Assembly (NCBI GenBank): GCA_035463475.1
Contig: DATHTE010000087.1
Location: 62,001-126,000, forward strand
Reading direction: 5' to 3'
Origin: JACPDI01 sp035463475
GTDB lineage: Bacteria > Acidobacteriota > Vicinamibacteria > Vicinamibacterales > 2-12-FULL-66-21
DNA length: 64,000 bases
A program made the translations under genes and the position numbers. Positions 8,510-16,825 of the stretch are shown here, one piece after another (the stretch's first letter is position 1; every line of letters begins with the position of its first letter). A model generated the notes under the pieces. That model saw only the letters and a list, made by a program, of their open reading frames with translations, had not been told where the DNA came from and did no database searches.

Positions 8510-8613
8510 AGTCAGCTTCTCTCAGTGTTCGCGGGGCACCCCGCTTGCGCGCGCTCGGCGGTCCTCGCCCTCGCTCGGGACTTCCCTCCGGCCCTCGCGC
8601 GGGCCGCGGGCGC
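8510..8613. other. glmU-glmS intergenic spacer with short hairpins
   Basis: A 104-bp GC-rich gap. It holds a tight inverted repeat GCGGGG-CA-CCCCGC at 8531-8544 and a weaker GGCCC/GGGCC pair nearer glmU. Neither has a U-tract in the minus-strand direction. They could be an mRNA processing or attenuation structure, but nothing here resembles the glmS ribozyme core. Confidence 0.35.
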
Positions 8614-10002
8614 CTAGCGCTTGCGCTTCTTCGCCTCGACCCAGCCCTCTTTGTTGACCTGTTTCCCGCGCGCGATCGCCAGCGAGCCGGCCGGGACGTC
8701 CGAGGTGATGGACGAGCCGGCGGCCACATAGGCCCCGCGGCCGACGGTGACGGGGGCGATCAGCTGCGTGTCGCTGCCAATGAACGCGCCATCTTCGATC
8801 ACGGTCGGGTGCTTCTTTTCGCCGTCGTAGTTGCAGGTGATCGTGCCCGCGCCCACGTTGACCTTCGTCCCCACGGTGGCGTCGCCGAGGTACGTCAGGT
8901 GGTTTGCCTTGGATCCCGGGCCGAGCGTGGTCTTCTTCAACTCGACGAAGTTCCCGACGTGCGCCCCTTCGAGGATGCGCGACTCCGGCCTGACGTGCGC
9001 AAACGGGCCCACCTTGGCGTCGTCGGCAATCGTTGACGACACGATCAGGCAGTGGTTCAGGATCGTCACACGGTTTGCGACTGCCGCGTCCACCAGCCGG
9101 ACGCCGGAGTGGATCTCGCACCGCTCCCCGATTCTCGTCGCCCCCTCGAGATACACGTTGGGATGAATCGTGGTGTCCGGCCCGACCTGCACGGCGGCGT
9201 CGATGTACGTGGTCGCCGGGTCGATGATCGTCACGCCCGCGGCCATCAGCGCCTCGCAGCGCTCGCGCCGGACGACGGCGCTGGCCTCGGCGAGCTCCGA
9301 ACGGCTGTTGATCCCCTGCACCTGGCGAACATCTCCTGTTTCTACGGTTGCGACGACCAGATCGCGCCCGCGGTAAATGCCGACGAGATCGGGCAGGTAG
9401 TACTCCCCTTGCGCGTTGCCCGCGCCGATCGCGTGCAGCGACTCGAACAGCGGCCCGACGGCGAAGGCGTAGATCCCGGTGTTGATCTCGCCAATCCGCC
9501 GCTCCTCCGCGGTCGCATCCCGGTGCTCCACGATTCGGACGATGGCCCCGCCCGCGCGATCGTCCCTGACGATCCGTCCATACCCGTCCGGCCGGTCCAC
9601 ACGAGCGGTCAGGACGGTCGCGGCGGCGCCGGCGGCGTCATGCGCGCTCACGAGCCGACGCAACGTTTCGGGGCGCAGCAGCGGGACGTCGCCGGAAAGC
9701 AGCACCACCGTGCCGGAGGCGCCACGCAGCAGCGGCTCCGCCTGCAGGAGCGCGTGGCCAGTGCCGAGCTGGGGCTCCTGCGATGCAAACCGCAAGCCCG
9801 GCCACGGCGCCAGCGCTGCGCGGACGTGATCCGCTTCGTGCCCAACGATTACCGAGATCGAGGCCGGCGAGAGCGCCGCAGCGACATCGAGGACGTAGTG
9901 AATCATGGGCCGGCCGGCTACCTGATGGAGCACTTTAGGCACACGAGACTTCATCCGGGTGCCCTTCCCGGCGGCCAGGACGACGAAGTGGAGAGCCGGC
10001 AC
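8614..10002 (-). CDS. glmU: Bifunctional GlcNAc-1-phosphate uridyltransferase / glucosamine-1-phosphate acetyltransferase
   Basis: Carries out the last two steps to UDP-GlcNAc. The N-terminal pyrophosphorylase domain starts VVLAAGKGTRMKSRVPKVL. The C-terminal left-handed beta-helix has hexapeptide repeats from about residue 255 (DTTIHPNVYLEGATRIG) and the acetyltransferase region GTKVNVGAGTITCNYDGEKK. The 462-residue length is normal. The start is a GTG at 10002, two bases after the TPR gene stop, giving VPALHFVVLAAG; coupling to the upstream gene is likely. Gene order on this strand is rsmI, TPR, glmU, glmS. Confidence 0.97.
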   Translation of the reverse strand: MPALHFVVLAAGKGTRMKSRVPKVLHQVAGRPMIHYVLDVAAALSPASISVIVGHEADHVRAALAPWPGLRFASQEPQLGTGHALLQAEPLLRGASGTVVLLSGDVPLLRPETLRRLVSAHDAAGAAATVLTARVDRPDGYGRIVRDDRAGGAIVRIVEHRDATAEERRIGEINTGIYAFAVGPLFESLHAIGAGNAQGEYYLPDLVGIYRGRDLVVATVETGDVRQVQGINSRSELAEASAVVRRERCEALMAAGVTIIDPATTYIDAAVQVGPDTTIHPNVYLEGATRIGERCEIHSGVRLVDAAVANRVTILNHCLIVSSTIADDAKVGPFAHVRPESRILEGAHVGNFVELKKTTLGPGSKANHLTYLGDATVGTKVNVGAGTITCNYDGEKKHPTVIEDGAFIGSDTQLIAPVTVGRGAYVAAGSSITSDVPAGSLAIARGKQVNKEGWVEAKKRKR

Positions 10003-10004
10003 GG

Positions 10005-10658
10005 TCAGCGGCCGTTGCGAGACTTGCGCCGGCGAACCGGAGCCGGCGTCTCGATCATCTGTCTGAAGGCCTCGAGATCTTGGAGCGCGTCCAGGTCGCT
10101 GTCCTGGCGCGCGAGATTGCGATTTTCGGGATTGAGGTCGATCGCCCGGCGGAGCCTGTTCAGCGCGGCATCGAGGTTCCCCCGGGCGCAGTGGACAACG
10201 GCGGCCATGTACTCCGCATGGTCGCTCCCCGGGTCGTCGCGGAGCACGTCGTCCAGGAGCTCGAGCGTGCGGACGTAGTCGCCCGCATTCAGCGAGACGG
10301 TGGCGGCCACGAGCCGTTCCTCGTTCGTCCGAGGGGCGGAGGCCGCGGCGAGCTCACGCTCGCAGACGCGCAGGAAGACCTGAGCGCGCTCGTGCAGCTC
10401 CCGCTCCTCGGGGAAGCGGGCCATCAGGTCCCGGAAGGACTCGGCGGCGAATCGATAGTCCCGCCGCTGGAGGGCCGCGATGCCGCGCTCGTAGGCGGCG
10501 ACGGCCTCCGGATACGTGGACTTGCGCTCGGGTGGCTTGGGGGGCTCCTGCACGGCGACCCGTTGTGACCGGGCAACCGGCGGCGAGGAGGTCGCGCGTT
10601 TGGAGGTCGACGTCGGTTTTGGGGCGCTCCGTGGACGCGCCCGGCGCGCTTTTGCCAT
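10005..10658 (-). CDS. TPR-repeat protein
   Basis: A 217-residue protein with a basic, Pro/Ser-rich N-terminal tail (about 45 residues) followed by tetratricopeptide-like helices: YPEAVAAYERGIAALQRRDY, a second pair around NAGDYVRTLELLDDVLRDDP, and ARGNLDAALNRLRRAIDLNP. TPRs mediate protein-protein contacts; no catalytic domain is visible. There is no clear signal peptide, so it is probably cytoplasmic. Its stop lies two bases before the glmU start, placing it in the same operon, though this does not by itself define a role in cell-wall synthesis. The function is unknown. Confidence 0.7.
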   Translation of the reverse strand: MAKARRARPRSAPKPTSTSKRATSSPPVARSQRVAVQEPPKPPERKSTYPEAVAAYERGIAALQRRDYRFAAESFRDLMARFPEERELHERAQVFLRVCERELAAASAPRTNEERLVAATVSLNAGDYVRTLELLDDVLRDDPGSDHAEYMAAVVHCARGNLDAALNRLRRAIDLNPENRNLARQDSDLDALQDLEAFRQMIETPAPVRRRKSRNGR

Positions 10659-10771
10659 CAGACCCTACCGAGATCGCCGCGTGAGGGTCCAGCTCGAGCG
10701 GACCCCTGATCGTCGCGAGCAGAAGCGCGGTAAAGGTAACAGATGGTCAAAAATGGGTCAAGAACACGTGG

Positions 10772-11623
10772 TCATTCCCCCAAACGTTTTCGGACCTTTA
10801 CGGTCGAATAGACTTGGTTGGGCGTCAGCCCATAACGGGTCGCCACCACCTTCGCGGCAGCTCTGACACTCATTTCGCCATTTTTGGTCAACTCGCCCAC
10901 TTCGCAAGCCAGTTTGGCCGGGTCAGGGGGAGCACCCACAGTCACCGCTTGACGCACGGAGGGAGGGACGACCACCGTGAACTCGCCTTTTGGGTCAGAT
11001 AGCCCACCAAGTTGCACCGAAATTGGTCGTAAGACCGAAGACTCGAAGCGCTTGGTCAGCTCTCGTCCGACCAATATTGGTCTATCGCCCAACACTTGAT
11101 TCAGAATTGTCAGCGTGTTTCGAATCCGGTGTGGAGCCTCGAAGAAGACCACGGGCCGGACAGCGGTGGCAAGCTCGTCCTGGATCCAGCGTGTCAACGC
11201 GGTGGCCTTGCGGGGCGGAAACCCTAAGAACGTGAATTGGTCTGCCTCGAATCCGGAAGCGGCCAGTGCGGTGAGGACCGCGCTCGCTCCCGGAACAGCT
11301 ACGACAGGCACGCCCGCCTCGCGAGCCGCACGCACCAGGCGGGCGCCGGGGTCTGAGACCAGCGGCGTGCCCGCATCGGAGACGAGCGCGACGCTTTCTC
11401 CGGCGAGCAGCCTCTGGATCAGGTGGGGCGTCTGCCGCGCCTCGTTGTGCTCCCGAACGCTCGTCGCGGGAGTCCCGATCGAGTAGTGTTGAAGGAGTTT
11501 CGCGGTGCGGCGCGTGTCCTCGGCGGCGATCAGCTGCACCTCCCGGAGGACCCGCAGCGCGCGCAGCGTGATGTCTTCGAGATTGCCGATCGGCGTGGCG
11601 ACCACGTAGAGGGTGCCGGGCAT
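10772..11623 (-). CDS. rsmI: 16S rRNA (cytidine-1402-2'-O)-methyltransferase
   Basis: SAM-dependent methyltransferase that modifies C1402 in the decoding centre of 16S rRNA. The tetrapyrrole-methylase fold is shown by LYVVATPIGNLEDITLRALR, AEDTRRTAKLLQHY, LVSDAGTPLVSDPGARLV and VPGASAVLTALAASG. The 283-residue length matches the family, including a C-terminal helical extension. The ATG at 11623 gives the canonical start; a longer open frame upstream is antisense to the DUF885 gene. It is divergent from that gene with a gap of about 72 bp. A short GGGTCC/GGACCC hairpin lies downstream at 10685-10705, before the TPR gene. Confidence 0.95.
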   Translation of the reverse strand: MPGTLYVVATPIGNLEDITLRALRVLREVQLIAAEDTRRTAKLLQHYSIGTPATSVREHNEARQTPHLIQRLLAGESVALVSDAGTPLVSDPGARLVRAAREAGVPVVAVPGASAVLTALAASGFEADQFTFLGFPPRKATALTRWIQDELATAVRPVVFFEAPHRIRNTLTILNQVLGDRPILVGRELTKRFESSVLRPISVQLGGLSDPKGEFTVVVPPSVRQAVTVGAPPDPAKLACEVGELTKNGEMSVRAAAKVVATRYGLTPNQVYSTVKVRKRLGE

Positions 11624-11695
11624 CGTGGGGAAGCCCGGGCGCACACGCCGGCTTCCGTCGCGTGACAGCCGCGTATTGTACCATTGCGGGGCCCG

Positions 11696-13357
11696 ATGTA
11701 TTCTTCCGAGCCGCTGCCGCATTTCGTGGACGACTACCTGTCGTACCTCCACGAGCGGCATCCCACCAGCGCGACGTTCGATGGCGTGCACACGCACGAT
11801 GACCTGCTGGAGGACTTCAGCCGCCTCGGCATCGACGAGCAGATTCGGGAGCTGAACGACTTCTCGCGCCGCCTGGCGGCCATCGATTCGGCCGGCCTGA
11901 ACGCGTCCGAGCGGCTCGAACAGCCGGTGCTCGAAGCCAACATCCGGTCGCGGCTGTACGAGCTCGAGACCGTCCGCTCCTGGGAGCGCAACCCGCAATA
12001 CTACGCTGACGTGCTCGCGACGAGCCTTGCGGGGCAGATCCTGTTCGACTACGCGCCTGCGGCGGAGCGGGCCCGGCGCGTCCTCTCGAAGCTCCGGCAG
12101 ATGCCGCGGTTCGTCCAGAGCGCGCGGGAGAACGTCAAGGACCCGCCCGGCATCTTCATCAAGATCGCGCTGGAGACCCTGCGCGGCACGATCCGTTTTC
12201 TCGAAGAGGATCTCCCGATCGCGCTCTCCTCGGTGGACGACCTGCACCTGCTGGGGGACGTCGCGGACGCGTCGCAGGAGGGATCGGCCGCCCTGCGGGA
12301 GTATGCCCGGTACCTCGAAGAGGATCTCGGGCCGCGGAGCCGCGGGTCGTTCCGCCTCGGAAAAGAGGTGTTCGAGGAGAAGCTGCGGCTGGACGAGGGG
12401 CTGGGGATCGACTCGGCCCGGCTCCTCGACATCGCGCTGCGCGAGCTCCGGCAAGCGCAGGAAGACTTCAGGCGCGCCGCATCCCGGCTCGACCAGACCG
12501 ACCCGGTCGCTGCCTGGCGGCGGATCAAGGAGCAGCATCCCGCGGCGGGGGCCCTCGTCGGGGTTGTCGAGAAGCAGCTGGCCGACCTGCTCGCCTTCAT
12601 CGAGCAGGAGAAGCTGATCACGATCCCGGACGGCGAGCGTGTGCGCGTCGCGCCGACGCCGCGGTTCTACCGGTGGACCTTCGCGAGCATGTGGACGCCG
12701 GGTCCCTTCGAAGCACGCCCGCTGAGCGCGTACTACTACATCACGGACATCGATCCAGCCTGGCCGGCGGAGCGCCAGGCGGAGCACATGCGCGATCTCA
12801 ACTTCGGCGCGCTATGGGCGATCTCCATCCACGAGGTGTACCCGGGACATTTCCTGCACTATCAGCACCTCCGGCGGCTCGAATCCAAGCTCCGCAAGTC
12901 CATCCTCTTCTCCTCCGCCTCGTTCATCGAGGGCTGGGCACATTACGTCGAGCAGATGATGGTGGATGCGGGCTTCGGGCGCAGCAACGGCGTGGTGCGC
13001 CTCGGCCAGCTCGCCGAGGCGCTGATTCGCCTCTGCCGCATGGTGGTAGGCATCCGGCTCCATACCGAGGACATGTCCGTCGAGCAAGGGGTGCGATTCT
13101 TCCGCGACGAGGCCTACATGGAAGACGGCAGCGCGCGGCGTGAAGCCGAGCGCGGCACGTTCGATCCGGCGTACGTCGTCTACTCGATCGGGAAGCTGAT
13201 GCTGCTGAAGCTGCGGGACGAGTACCGCGCGCAGCAGGGCGCGAAATTCTCGCTTCGCGGGTTCCATGATGCGTTGCTCGGCAACGGCACCGTGCCGTTC
13301 AGGCTGCACCGGCAGCTGCTGCTCGGCGCCGACGACCGGCTGCCCCTCATAGAGTGA
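11696..13357 (+). CDS. DUF885 family putative metallopeptidase-like protein
   Basis: A 553-residue soluble protein of the DUF885 family, widespread in Acidobacteriota and related to zinc metallopeptidase folds. The key motif HEVYPGHFLHYQH lies near residue 379, with EGWAHYVEQMM about 35 residues later. Together these supply the HExxxGH-like histidines and a downstream glutamate expected of a gluzincin-type metal site. No signal peptide is evident. An in-frame TTG four codons upstream is possible, but the ATG at 11696 is a more ordinary start. The substrate is unknown; DUF885 members are annotated variously as peptidases or hydrolases without firm biochemistry. Confidence 0.85.
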   Translation: MYSSEPLPHFVDDYLSYLHERHPTSATFDGVHTHDDLLEDFSRLGIDEQIRELNDFSRRLAAIDSAGLNASERLEQPVLEANIRSRLYELETVRSWERNPQYYADVLATSLAGQILFDYAPAAERARRVLSKLRQMPRFVQSARENVKDPPGIFIKIALETLRGTIRFLEEDLPIALSSVDDLHLLGDVADASQEGSAALREYARYLEEDLGPRSRGSFRLGKEVFEEKLRLDEGLGIDSARLLDIALRELRQAQEDFRRAASRLDQTDPVAAWRRIKEQHPAAGALVGVVEKQLADLLAFIEQEKLITIPDGERVRVAPTPRFYRWTFASMWTPGPFEARPLSAYYYITDIDPAWPAERQAEHMRDLNFGALWAISIHEVYPGHFLHYQHLRRLESKLRKSILFSSASFIEGWAHYVEQMMVDAGFGRSNGVVRLGQLAEALIRLCRMVVGIRLHTEDMSVEQGVRFFRDEAYMEDGSARREAERGTFDPAYVVYSIGKLMLLKLRDEYRAQQGAKFSLRGFHDALLGNGTVPFRLHRQLLLGADDRLPLIE

Positions 13358-13370
13358 AGTAGGAAACCAC

Positions 13371-13664
13371 ATGCCGCTGTACGAGTACGAGTGCGAAGCG
13401 TGCGGCCGCCGCTTCGAGGTGATCCAGAAATACTCGGACCCGCCCGTCGAGCAGTGCACCACCTGTTCAGGGAAGGTCCGCAAACTGTTGTCATCGCCCG
13501 CGATCCAGTTCAAGGGGAGCGGGTGGTACGTGACGGACTACGCAAAGAAGGCGCCCGCTTCGTCGGGTGCCGCGGATTCGTCGAGTGCGTCCAAGTCGGA
13601 TTCGTCAGGTGCCAAGCCGTCCGACAGCGGGGCCGCGGGATCTTCCGAATCGAAAGGAAGCTGA
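13371..13664 (+). CDS. FmdB-type zinc ribbon protein
   Basis: A 97-residue protein whose first 45 residues are the FmdB/CxxC zinc ribbon: MPLYEYECEACGRRFEVIQ, then EQCTTCSGKVRKLL, giving two CxxC pairs. The segment IQFKGSGWYVTDY is also typical. The C-terminal third is a low-complexity Ser/Ala/Lys tail (SSGAADSSSASKSDSSGAK). The family was named after a formamidase regulator, but its role in most bacteria is unproven. A GTAGGA Shine-Dalgarno sits 7 nt before the ATG, and it starts 13 bp after the DUF885 stop, so co-transcription is likely. Confidence 0.9.
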   Translation: MPLYEYECEACGRRFEVIQKYSDPPVEQCTTCSGKVRKLLSSPAIQFKGSGWYVTDYAKKAPASSGAADSSSASKSDSSGAKPSDSGAAGSSESKGS

Positions 13665-13674
13665 GACGTCAAGG

Positions 13675-13760
13675 GATTACCCGATCCATCTACCCGACTA
13701 CCCGATTGCCGTTTACCCGATCGTGCGATTACCCGATTCCCCGATTGTCAATTACCGATC
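13675..13760. repeat. Degenerate short tandem repeat (TTACCCGAT-like)
   Basis: About seven imperfect copies of an 8-9 bp motif (ATTACCCG, TACCCGAC, TACCCGAT, TTCCCCGAT, TTACCGAT) fill the gap between the convergent fmdB-like and galU genes. Spacing between copies varies, so this is a decayed or expanding short repeat. No hairpin is obvious. Confidence 0.75.
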
Positions 13761-13766
13761 GACACG

Positions 13767-14681
13767 TTACGCAATCGGTACTTCCCGCCCGCGCTTGGCG
13801 GTGGCGGCGTACTCGGCTTCGGCGGTCCGCAGGTACTCGCGAAAGGCGTCGGCGAGGTCCGGCCTCCGAAGGGCGAAGTACACGACGGCCTTGAGGAACC
13901 CGAGCTTGTTGCCCGTGTCGTGCCGTACGCCCACGACCTCGCAAGCGTAGAGCGGGCGCGTCTGCAGCAGCCGCTTCAGGCCGTTGGTCAGCTGGATCTC
14001 CCCCGTGCGATCGGCGGCGGTCGCCTCGAGCGCGGGAAAGATGTCCGGCGTCAGGATGTACCGCCCGATGATGGCGAGGTCGGAAGGGGCCTCGTCCTTC
14101 GGCGGCTTCTCCACGAGATCGGTGATCCTGTAGACGCCCTCCCGAGTGGGCTCGCAGGCGATCACGCCGTAGCTGCTGACGTCTTCGCGCGGGACGCGCT
14201 CGACGGCCAGCACCGGTCCGCCGACCTCTTCATACACCTTGATCAGCTGTCGCAGGGCCGGAGGATCCGCGTCGATCACATCGTCGCCCAGGAGGACGGC
14301 GAACGGTTCGTTGCCGACCAGCGCCTTCGTCACGAGGACCGCGTGCCCCAGACCAAGGGGCTCTCCCTGGCGCACGTACGAGACGTTGATCAGGCTGGAG
14401 ATTTTCCGGACTTCTTCGAGCTGCTCACGCTTCCCCCGCGATTCGAGGAAGGTCTCGAGCTCGACGGAGACGTCGAAATGATCCTCGATCGCGTTCTTGC
14501 CGCGCCCGGTGACGAGGATGATGTTGTCCACACCGGACGCGACGGCCTCCTCCACGCCGTACTGGATGATCGGCTTGTCCACCAGCGGCAGCATTTCCTT
14601 GGGCTGGGCCTTTGTCGCAGGCAGGAACCTGGTGCCCAGTCCCGCGACGGGAAAGACGGCCTTTCGAATCTTCTCAATCAC
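13767..14681 (-). CDS. galU: UTP--glucose-1-phosphate uridylyltransferase
   Basis: Makes UDP-glucose from UTP and glucose-1-phosphate for polysaccharide and envelope glycan synthesis. The nucleotidyltransferase signature GLGTRFLPATKAQPKEM is near the N-terminus, followed by VDKPIIQYGVEEA, LGLGHAV and LLGDDVIDADPP; EIQLTNGLKRLL is the C-terminal family motif. The GTG at 14681 gives VIEKIRKAVFPVAGLG, with GGAG 7 nt upstream. A longer N-terminal extension lacks family resemblance. The product is 304 residues, normal for GalU. It is divergent from serS and faces the short-repeat tract at its 3' end. Confidence 0.95.
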   Translation of the reverse strand: MIEKIRKAVFPVAGLGTRFLPATKAQPKEMLPLVDKPIIQYGVEEAVASGVDNIILVTGRGKNAIEDHFDVSVELETFLESRGKREQLEEVRKISSLINVSYVRQGEPLGLGHAVLVTKALVGNEPFAVLLGDDVIDADPPALRQLIKVYEEVGGPVLAVERVPREDVSSYGVIACEPTREGVYRITDLVEKPPKDEAPSDLAIIGRYILTPDIFPALEATAADRTGEIQLTNGLKRLLQTRPLYACEVVGVRHDTGNKLGFLKAVVYFALRRPDLADAFREYLRTAEAEYAATAKRGREVPIA

Positions 14682-14747
14682 GCTCAGACTCCGGTTGGCG
14701 CAGGCCGTCGGGGCCGGCACAAGTCGTTAGGATATAGGATTTGAGCC

Positions 14748-16037
14748 ATGCTCGACCCCGCATTCGTGCGCGACCACCTCGATGTCGTCCGCTCCGCGCT
14801 CGAACGTCGCGGGCTGAAAGTGGACGCGGAGCTCTCGGCGATGTCGAAGCTGGACGTCCGGCGGCGGGCGCTGATCCCGAAGATCGAGGAGCTGCGACGG
14901 CAGCAAAACGCCTCCGGTGAGGAGGTTGCGCGCGCGCGACGCGAGGGGCGCGATCCCGGCGACATCTTTGCCGCCAGCAAGGCACGTGCCCAGCTCATCA
15001 AACAGCGCGAACTGGAACTCGATCAGATCGAGGCCGAGCGGCGCGATGTGCTCCTGACGCTGCCCAACCTTCCACACGAATCGGTGCCTCAAGGCACCGG
15101 CGCGGCGGACAACCGCGAGGTGCGGCGGCACGGTGATCCACCGTCGTTCCCGTTCACGCCGAAGGCACACTGGGACCTCGGCCCCGCCCTCGGCATCATC
15201 GATTTCGAGCGCGCCACAAAGATATCCGGCGCCCGCTTCTCCGTGCTGCTCGGCGCGGGCGCGCGACTCTCGCGCGCGCTGATCGAGTTCATGCTCGACC
15301 TCCACACGCGCGAGCACGGGTATACCGAGGTCGAACCTCCGTTCCTGGTGAACGCGGCCGCGCTGACGGGTACCGGCAACCTGCCGAAATTCGAGGGAGA
15401 CCTGTTCCGGATCGCGGGGGACTGGGATCTGTTCCTCATCCCCACCGCGGAGGTCCCTCTGACGAACCTGCATCGCGGAGAGATCCTCGACGGGCGCGAG
15501 CTGCCGATCCGGTACACGGCCTACACGCCGTGCTTCAGGAGCGAGGCGGGATCGTACGGCGCCGACGTGCGCGGTCTCATTCGGCAGCACCAGTTCGACA
15601 AGGTGGAGCTGGTGAAGTTCGCAACGCCGGCGCAGTCGTACGACGAGCTCGAGTCGCTGACCGCCAATGCCGAGGAAGTGCTCAAACGCCTGGGCCTCGC
15701 CTACCGCACCGTGGTTCTCTGCACCGGCGACATGGGTTTCGCCTCCGCCAAGACGTACGACATCGAAGTGTGGCTGCCAGGACAGAACGCCTATCGCGAG
15801 ATTTCTTCGTGCAGCAACACGGAGGCGTTCCAGGCGCGTCGGGCGAACATCAAGTTCAGGCCCGACGGCAAGGGAAAGGCGGAGTTCGTTCACACGCTGA
15901 ACGGCTCCGGCCTCGCCGTGGGGCGCACGCTCATCGCCGTGCTCGAAAACGGCCAGCAGAAAGACGGCACGGTCGTGGTCCCTGAGGCGCTCCGTCCTTA
16001 CATGCACGGGCTGGAGATCATCGAGCCCCGTCGATAG
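14748..16037 (+). CDS. serS: Serine--tRNA ligase
   Basis: Charges tRNA-Ser. The 429-residue class II synthetase starts MLDPAFVRDHLDVV, with the long coiled-coil tRNA-binding arm at about residues 25-110. Motif 2 contains FRSEAG and motif 3 is represented by GSGLAVGRTLIAVLENGQ. CSNTEAFQARRANI is the serine-binding/ATP segment. All features of the bacterial enzyme are present. It is divergent from galU with a 66-bp gap. The window also carries a tRNA-Ser(UGA) about 3.3 kb downstream. Confidence 0.97.
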   Translation: MLDPAFVRDHLDVVRSALERRGLKVDAELSAMSKLDVRRRALIPKIEELRRQQNASGEEVARARREGRDPGDIFAASKARAQLIKQRELELDQIEAERRDVLLTLPNLPHESVPQGTGAADNREVRRHGDPPSFPFTPKAHWDLGPALGIIDFERATKISGARFSVLLGAGARLSRALIEFMLDLHTREHGYTEVEPPFLVNAAALTGTGNLPKFEGDLFRIAGDWDLFLIPTAEVPLTNLHRGEILDGRELPIRYTAYTPCFRSEAGSYGADVRGLIRQHQFDKVELVKFATPAQSYDELESLTANAEEVLKRLGLAYRTVVLCTGDMGFASAKTYDIEVWLPGQNAYREISSCSNTEAFQARRANIKFRPDGKGKAEFVHTLNGSGLAVGRTLIAVLENGQQKDGTVVVPEALRPYMHGLEIIEPRR

Positions 16038-16065
16038 CCATTCGAGTATACGGACCTGCTCCTCC

Positions 16066-16081
16066 CGGCTCGGGTGTTGCA
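16066..16081 (+). promoter_or_regulatory. Possible sigma-54 promoter before the lipoprotein gene
   Basis: CGGCTCGGGTGTTGCA has the GG-N10-GC spacing and the TTGCA -12 element of sigma-54 promoters, with one mismatch in the -24 element. The predicted transcription start would fall at the AGGAGG Shine-Dalgarno of the next gene, leaving a leader of only about 15 nt. This is weak support. Confidence 0.25.
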
Positions 16082-16105
16082 CCGAGGTCAAGGAGGAGGT
16101 CTGCA

Positions 16106-16756
16106 GTGAAACTGAAAATGATGGGGTGCTCGACCGCGCTCGTGGCGATGTTCGCCGTGTCGGGTTGCGCCACCATGGATCAACAGGCGGACGACCGGCC
16201 GGTCGGCACGGCTGGAACGACCGCGCCGACCGAACCCACACAGGTCACCGGGGCGGACCCGGGCGAGATACCGGTGGGTCAGGAGATCGACGTCCGCCTG
16301 GGCGAAACGCTCAGCTCGGGGACGGCGACCGCGGAGCAGCGTTTCCAGGCGACCACCGTGGTGGATATCAAGCAGGGTGATCGCGTGCTCGTGCCGTCAG
16401 GCTCGGTCGTCCGCGGGATCGTGAGCCAGGTGAATCCCGCTGGCAGGGTCGATCGGAGCGGCAGCATGAGGCTGGCGTTCGACGCGATCGTCATCAGGGG
16501 CCGCGAGTACCCGATGAGGGCGATGGCCACGCAGGCGTTCGAGAGCCAGGGCATCCGCGAAGAAGCGGCCACGGTCGGCACCGCGGGCGCTGTCGGCGCC
16601 GTCGTTGGCGGCATCCTCGGCGGCCTCAAGGGCGCCTTGCTCGGCGCGGTGGTGGGCAGCGGCGGCGTGATTGCCGCCACCGAAGGCAAGAACGTGGAGC
16701 TCCCCGCCGGCACGATCATCCGGGTCAGGCTGGACACGCCGGTGCAGGTCCGCTGA
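16106..16756 (+). CDS. Putative lipoprotein with glycine-zipper-like segment
   Basis: A 216-residue exported protein of unknown function. The N-terminus KLKMMGCSTALVAMFAVSGC is a lipoprotein signal with lipobox VSGC, so the mature protein should be lipid-anchored. A beta-rich central region (about residues 60-145) ends in IRGREYPMRAMATQAFES. It is followed by a Gly/Ala/Val-rich stretch (GAVGAVVGGILGGLKGALLGAV) resembling glycine-zipper or 17-kDa-antigen-like segments. A GTG start is used, with AGGAGGAGG just upstream. It converges on the DUF4139 gene across a strong hairpin. No enzymatic motif is visible. Confidence 0.75.
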   Translation: MKLKMMGCSTALVAMFAVSGCATMDQQADDRPVGTAGTTAPTEPTQVTGADPGEIPVGQEIDVRLGETLSSGTATAEQRFQATTVVDIKQGDRVLVPSGSVVRGIVSQVNPAGRVDRSGSMRLAFDAIVIRGREYPMRAMATQAFESQGIREEAATVGTAGAVGAVVGGILGGLKGALLGAVVGSGGVIAATEGKNVELPAGTIIRVRLDTPVQVR

Positions 16757-16776
16757 GCGAGCGTCGGGCACGGAGC

Positions 16777-16810
16777 GACGCGGGGGCGAACCATCGGGTT
16801 CCCCCGCGTC
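16777..16810. terminator. Bidirectional hairpin between convergent genes
   Basis: GACGCGGGGG at 16777-16786 pairs perfectly with CCCCCGCGTC at 16801-16810. The loop contains a further GAACC/GGTTC pairing. It lies between the lipoprotein stop and the DUF4139 stop, as expected for a shared terminator. No long U-tract follows on either strand. Confidence 0.65.
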
Positions 16811-16825
16811 ATCCCCGAACCCGCG

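Noticed and set aside
8510..8613. glmS ribozyme or riboswitch in the glmS leader
   Set aside because: The 104-bp gap is too short for the full ribozyme and lacks its conserved core; only short GC hairpins are seen.
16066..16081. Strong call of a sigma-54 promoter for the lipoprotein gene
   Set aside because: The spacing fits, but the -24 element has a mismatch and the leader would be only about 15 nt, so it is kept only as a weak feature.
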